A stretch of 64,000 nt of DNA from Nocardia aurantia (lineage in GTDB: Bacteria > Actinomycetota > Actinomycetes > Mycobacteriales > Mycobacteriaceae): positions 372,001-436,000 of the forward strand of contig NZ_WEGI01000004.1 of assembly GCF_009604425.1 (NCBI RefSeq), given 5' to 3'. A program made the position numbers and the translations under genes. The notes under the pieces were generated by a model. The model saw only the letters and a list, made by a program, of their open reading frames with translations. It ran no database searches and had not been told where the DNA came from. The number at the start of each line of letters is the position of its first letter. Positions within the stretch are counted from its first letter, which is position 1. This document shows, in pieces, positions 62,975 through 64,000 of the stretch.

Positions 62975-63454
62975 ATGAACACACCGGTAGTCGACCAGCA
63001 ATACGATCGTATTCGTTCTGCGAATCGAATCGTGGTAGAACGCTATATGAACACCAGGGGGCAGGATCGGCTGCGCCGTCACGAATTGTTCACCGAGGAC
63101 GGCCGCGGCGGGCTCTGGACCACCGAATCCGGCGAGCCGATCGTGATCAACGGCCGGGATCGCCTTGCGGAGCACGCGGTTTGGTCGCTGCGTTGCTTCC
63201 CGGACTGGGTCTGGACCGATATCGAGATCTTCGATACGCAGGATCCGCAGCGATTCTGGGTCGAATGCGAGGGAGCCGGACGGATCATTTTCGAGGGTTA
63301 TCCGGAAGGTTACTACCGCAATCATTTCATCCACTACTTCCAGTTCGAGGACGGAAAAATCAAGTTGCAGCGGGAATTCATGAACCCCTGCCAGCAGTTC
63401 CGTGCCCTCGGCATCGAGGTCCCGCATGTCGTGCGGGCCGGTATTCCGACCTGA
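62975..63454 (+). CDS. phzB: Phenazine biosynthesis protein PhzA/PhzB
   Basis: A 159-residue NTF2-fold protein diagnostic of phenazine pathways: VVERYMNTRGQDRLRRHELF, EDGRGGLWTTESGEPIVI, LAEHAVWSLRCFPDWVWTDI and VECEGAGRIIFEGYPEGYYR match PhzB point for point. PhzB catalyses condensation of two aminocyclohexenone units to the tricyclic scaffold. CGAGGAGC precedes ATG 62975. Only one A/B-type gene is seen, the common situation outside Pseudomonas. Confidence 0.95.
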   Translation: MNTPVVDQQYDRIRSANRIVVERYMNTRGQDRLRRHELFTEDGRGGLWTTESGEPIVINGRDRLAEHAVWSLRCFPDWVWTDIEIFDTQDPQRFWVECEGAGRIIFEGYPEGYYRNHFIHYFQFEDGKIKLQREFMNPCQQFRALGIEVPHVVRAGIPT

Positions 63455-63493
63455 CCAAACGCTCGTGAGCGGGCGATATTCGAGGGGTTGATC

Positions 63494-64000
63494 GTGACGT
63501 ACCCAGCTTTCCCGGGGCGGACGCTGCCGGCCGCCCAGCAGCCGGAATGGGATGCGCCGGACCAAGTTGCCAATGTGCGCACCGTGCTGGCCACCGCCGG
63601 TGCGCTGATCGAATTCGAGCAGGTCGTCGCGCTGCGACGGGCGCTGGCCGCGGTCTCCGCCGGCTCCGCGCTGGTGTTGCAGGCCGGTGACTGTGCCGAG
63701 GATCCGAACGAGTGCACCCGGCCGCACATCGCGGCCAAGGCCGGGCTCGTGCACCGGCTGGCCGATCTGCTCGCCGCGGAGGCGGGCCTGCCGGTCCTGC
63801 GGGTCGGCCGGATCGCCGGCCAGTTCACCAAGCCTCGCTCCCAGCCGATCGAACAGGTCGGTGACGTGGTGCTGCCGGCCTACCGCGGGCACATGGTGAA
63901 CGCGCCCGAGTTCGACGCGGACAGCCGCCGCCCGGATCCGCTGCGAATGTTGCAGTGCTTCATGGCCGCTCGCGAGGCCATCGGCCATCTCGGCCGGCTG
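63494..64000 (+). CDS. phzC: Class II DAHP synthase PhzC, truncated by window end
   Basis: From GTG 63494 an open frame runs off the window. Its 169 residues carry the class II 3-deoxy-D-arabino-heptulosonate 7-phosphate synthase signatures WDAPDQ, LVLQAGDCAED, RVGRIAGQFTKPRSQP and LPAYRGHMVNAPEF plus PDPLRM. The enzyme joins phosphoenolpyruvate and erythrose 4-phosphate to feed chorismate into phenazine synthesis. It lies 39 bases after phzB in the same direction; given that context PhzC is preferred over the housekeeping AroG. The 3' part is not in the window. Confidence 0.92.
   Translation, partial: MTYPAFPGRTLPAAQQPEWDAPDQVANVRTVLATAGALIEFEQVVALRRALAAVSAGSALVLQAGDCAEDPNECTRPHIAAKAGLVHRLADLLAAEAGLPVLRVGRIAGQFTKPRSQPIEQVGDVVLPAYRGHMVNAPEFDADSRRPDPLRMLQCFMAAREAIGHLGRL

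Overview
The window is about 70% GC, with GTG starts, ATGA/GTGA gene overlaps and strong AGGAGG ribosome-binding sites. Its gene content is that of a mycolate-type actinobacterium, most likely Nocardia or a close relative. The pointers are S-(hydroxymethyl)mycothiol dehydrogenase, a ChoD-type sterol oxidase, a carboxylic acid reductase with the Nocardia domain order, an actinobacterial QcrB, two ECF41 sigma factors and many TetR/MarR/GntR one-component regulators. The genus is inferred from content only.

Layout. 0-5 kb: an aldolase (DHDPS/NAL family) and MFS exporter/importer pair under a divergent GntR regulator with a clear operator, then an ECF41 sigma factor divergent from a DoxX-like membrane protein that has a matching ECF41-type promoter. 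5-16 kb: zinc alcohol dehydrogenase, acyltransferase-3/SGNH O-acyltransferase, nucleotidyltransferase, GNAT, an M20 amidohydrolase-TetR operon, a secreted DUF4185 protein, an NTF2-like protein behind a MerR/SoxR-type promoter, and a TetR/quinone-oxidoreductase divergon with a perfect operator.

16-27 kb is accessory DNA. It holds a papain-fold-like protein, an antitoxin-toxin pair behind a perfect 24-bp palindrome, a MarR/hydrolase divergon, regulator debris, and a 3.5-kb element bounded by a duplicated tRNA-Asn 3' end. Inside that element are a helix-turn-helix/DUF6879 operon, several small unknown proteins and only the C-terminal end of a tyrosine integrase. An aminoglycoside phosphotransferase fragment, an NmrA/TetR divergon and a PIN-domain toxin-antitoxin pair follow.

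27-46 kb is catabolic and redox metabolism: a quinone oxidoreductase, a LigJ-LigI-MFS operon (lower protocatechuate 4,5-cleavage or gallate pathway), mycothiol-dependent formaldehyde detoxification (MscR plus an MBL-fold hydrolase), a kinase-like/LuxR hybrid regulator, a bacterial nitric oxide synthase, an MFS carrier, a calcineurin-like phosphoesterase ending inside a dispersed repeat, ChoD, and the 1169-residue carboxylic acid reductase. 46-56 kb: secreted GH43-like protein, a Schlafen/AlbA-type ATP-binding protein behind unusual repeats and hairpins, a 730-bp non-coding repeat tract, and a four-gene 2-oxoacid (pyruvate-type) dehydrogenase operon.

56-64 kb: a flavodoxin-like protein, a degenerate transposase-like gene, then an ABM-monooxygenase/solitary QcrB/small-protein operon, an ECF41 sigma factor, and the left edge of a phenazine locus (phzS homologue divergent from phzB and phzC). 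The phenazine genes run off the end of the window, so whether the locus is complete cannot be told here. The solitary cytochrome b beside a phenazine locus is the most intriguing arrangement in the sequence.
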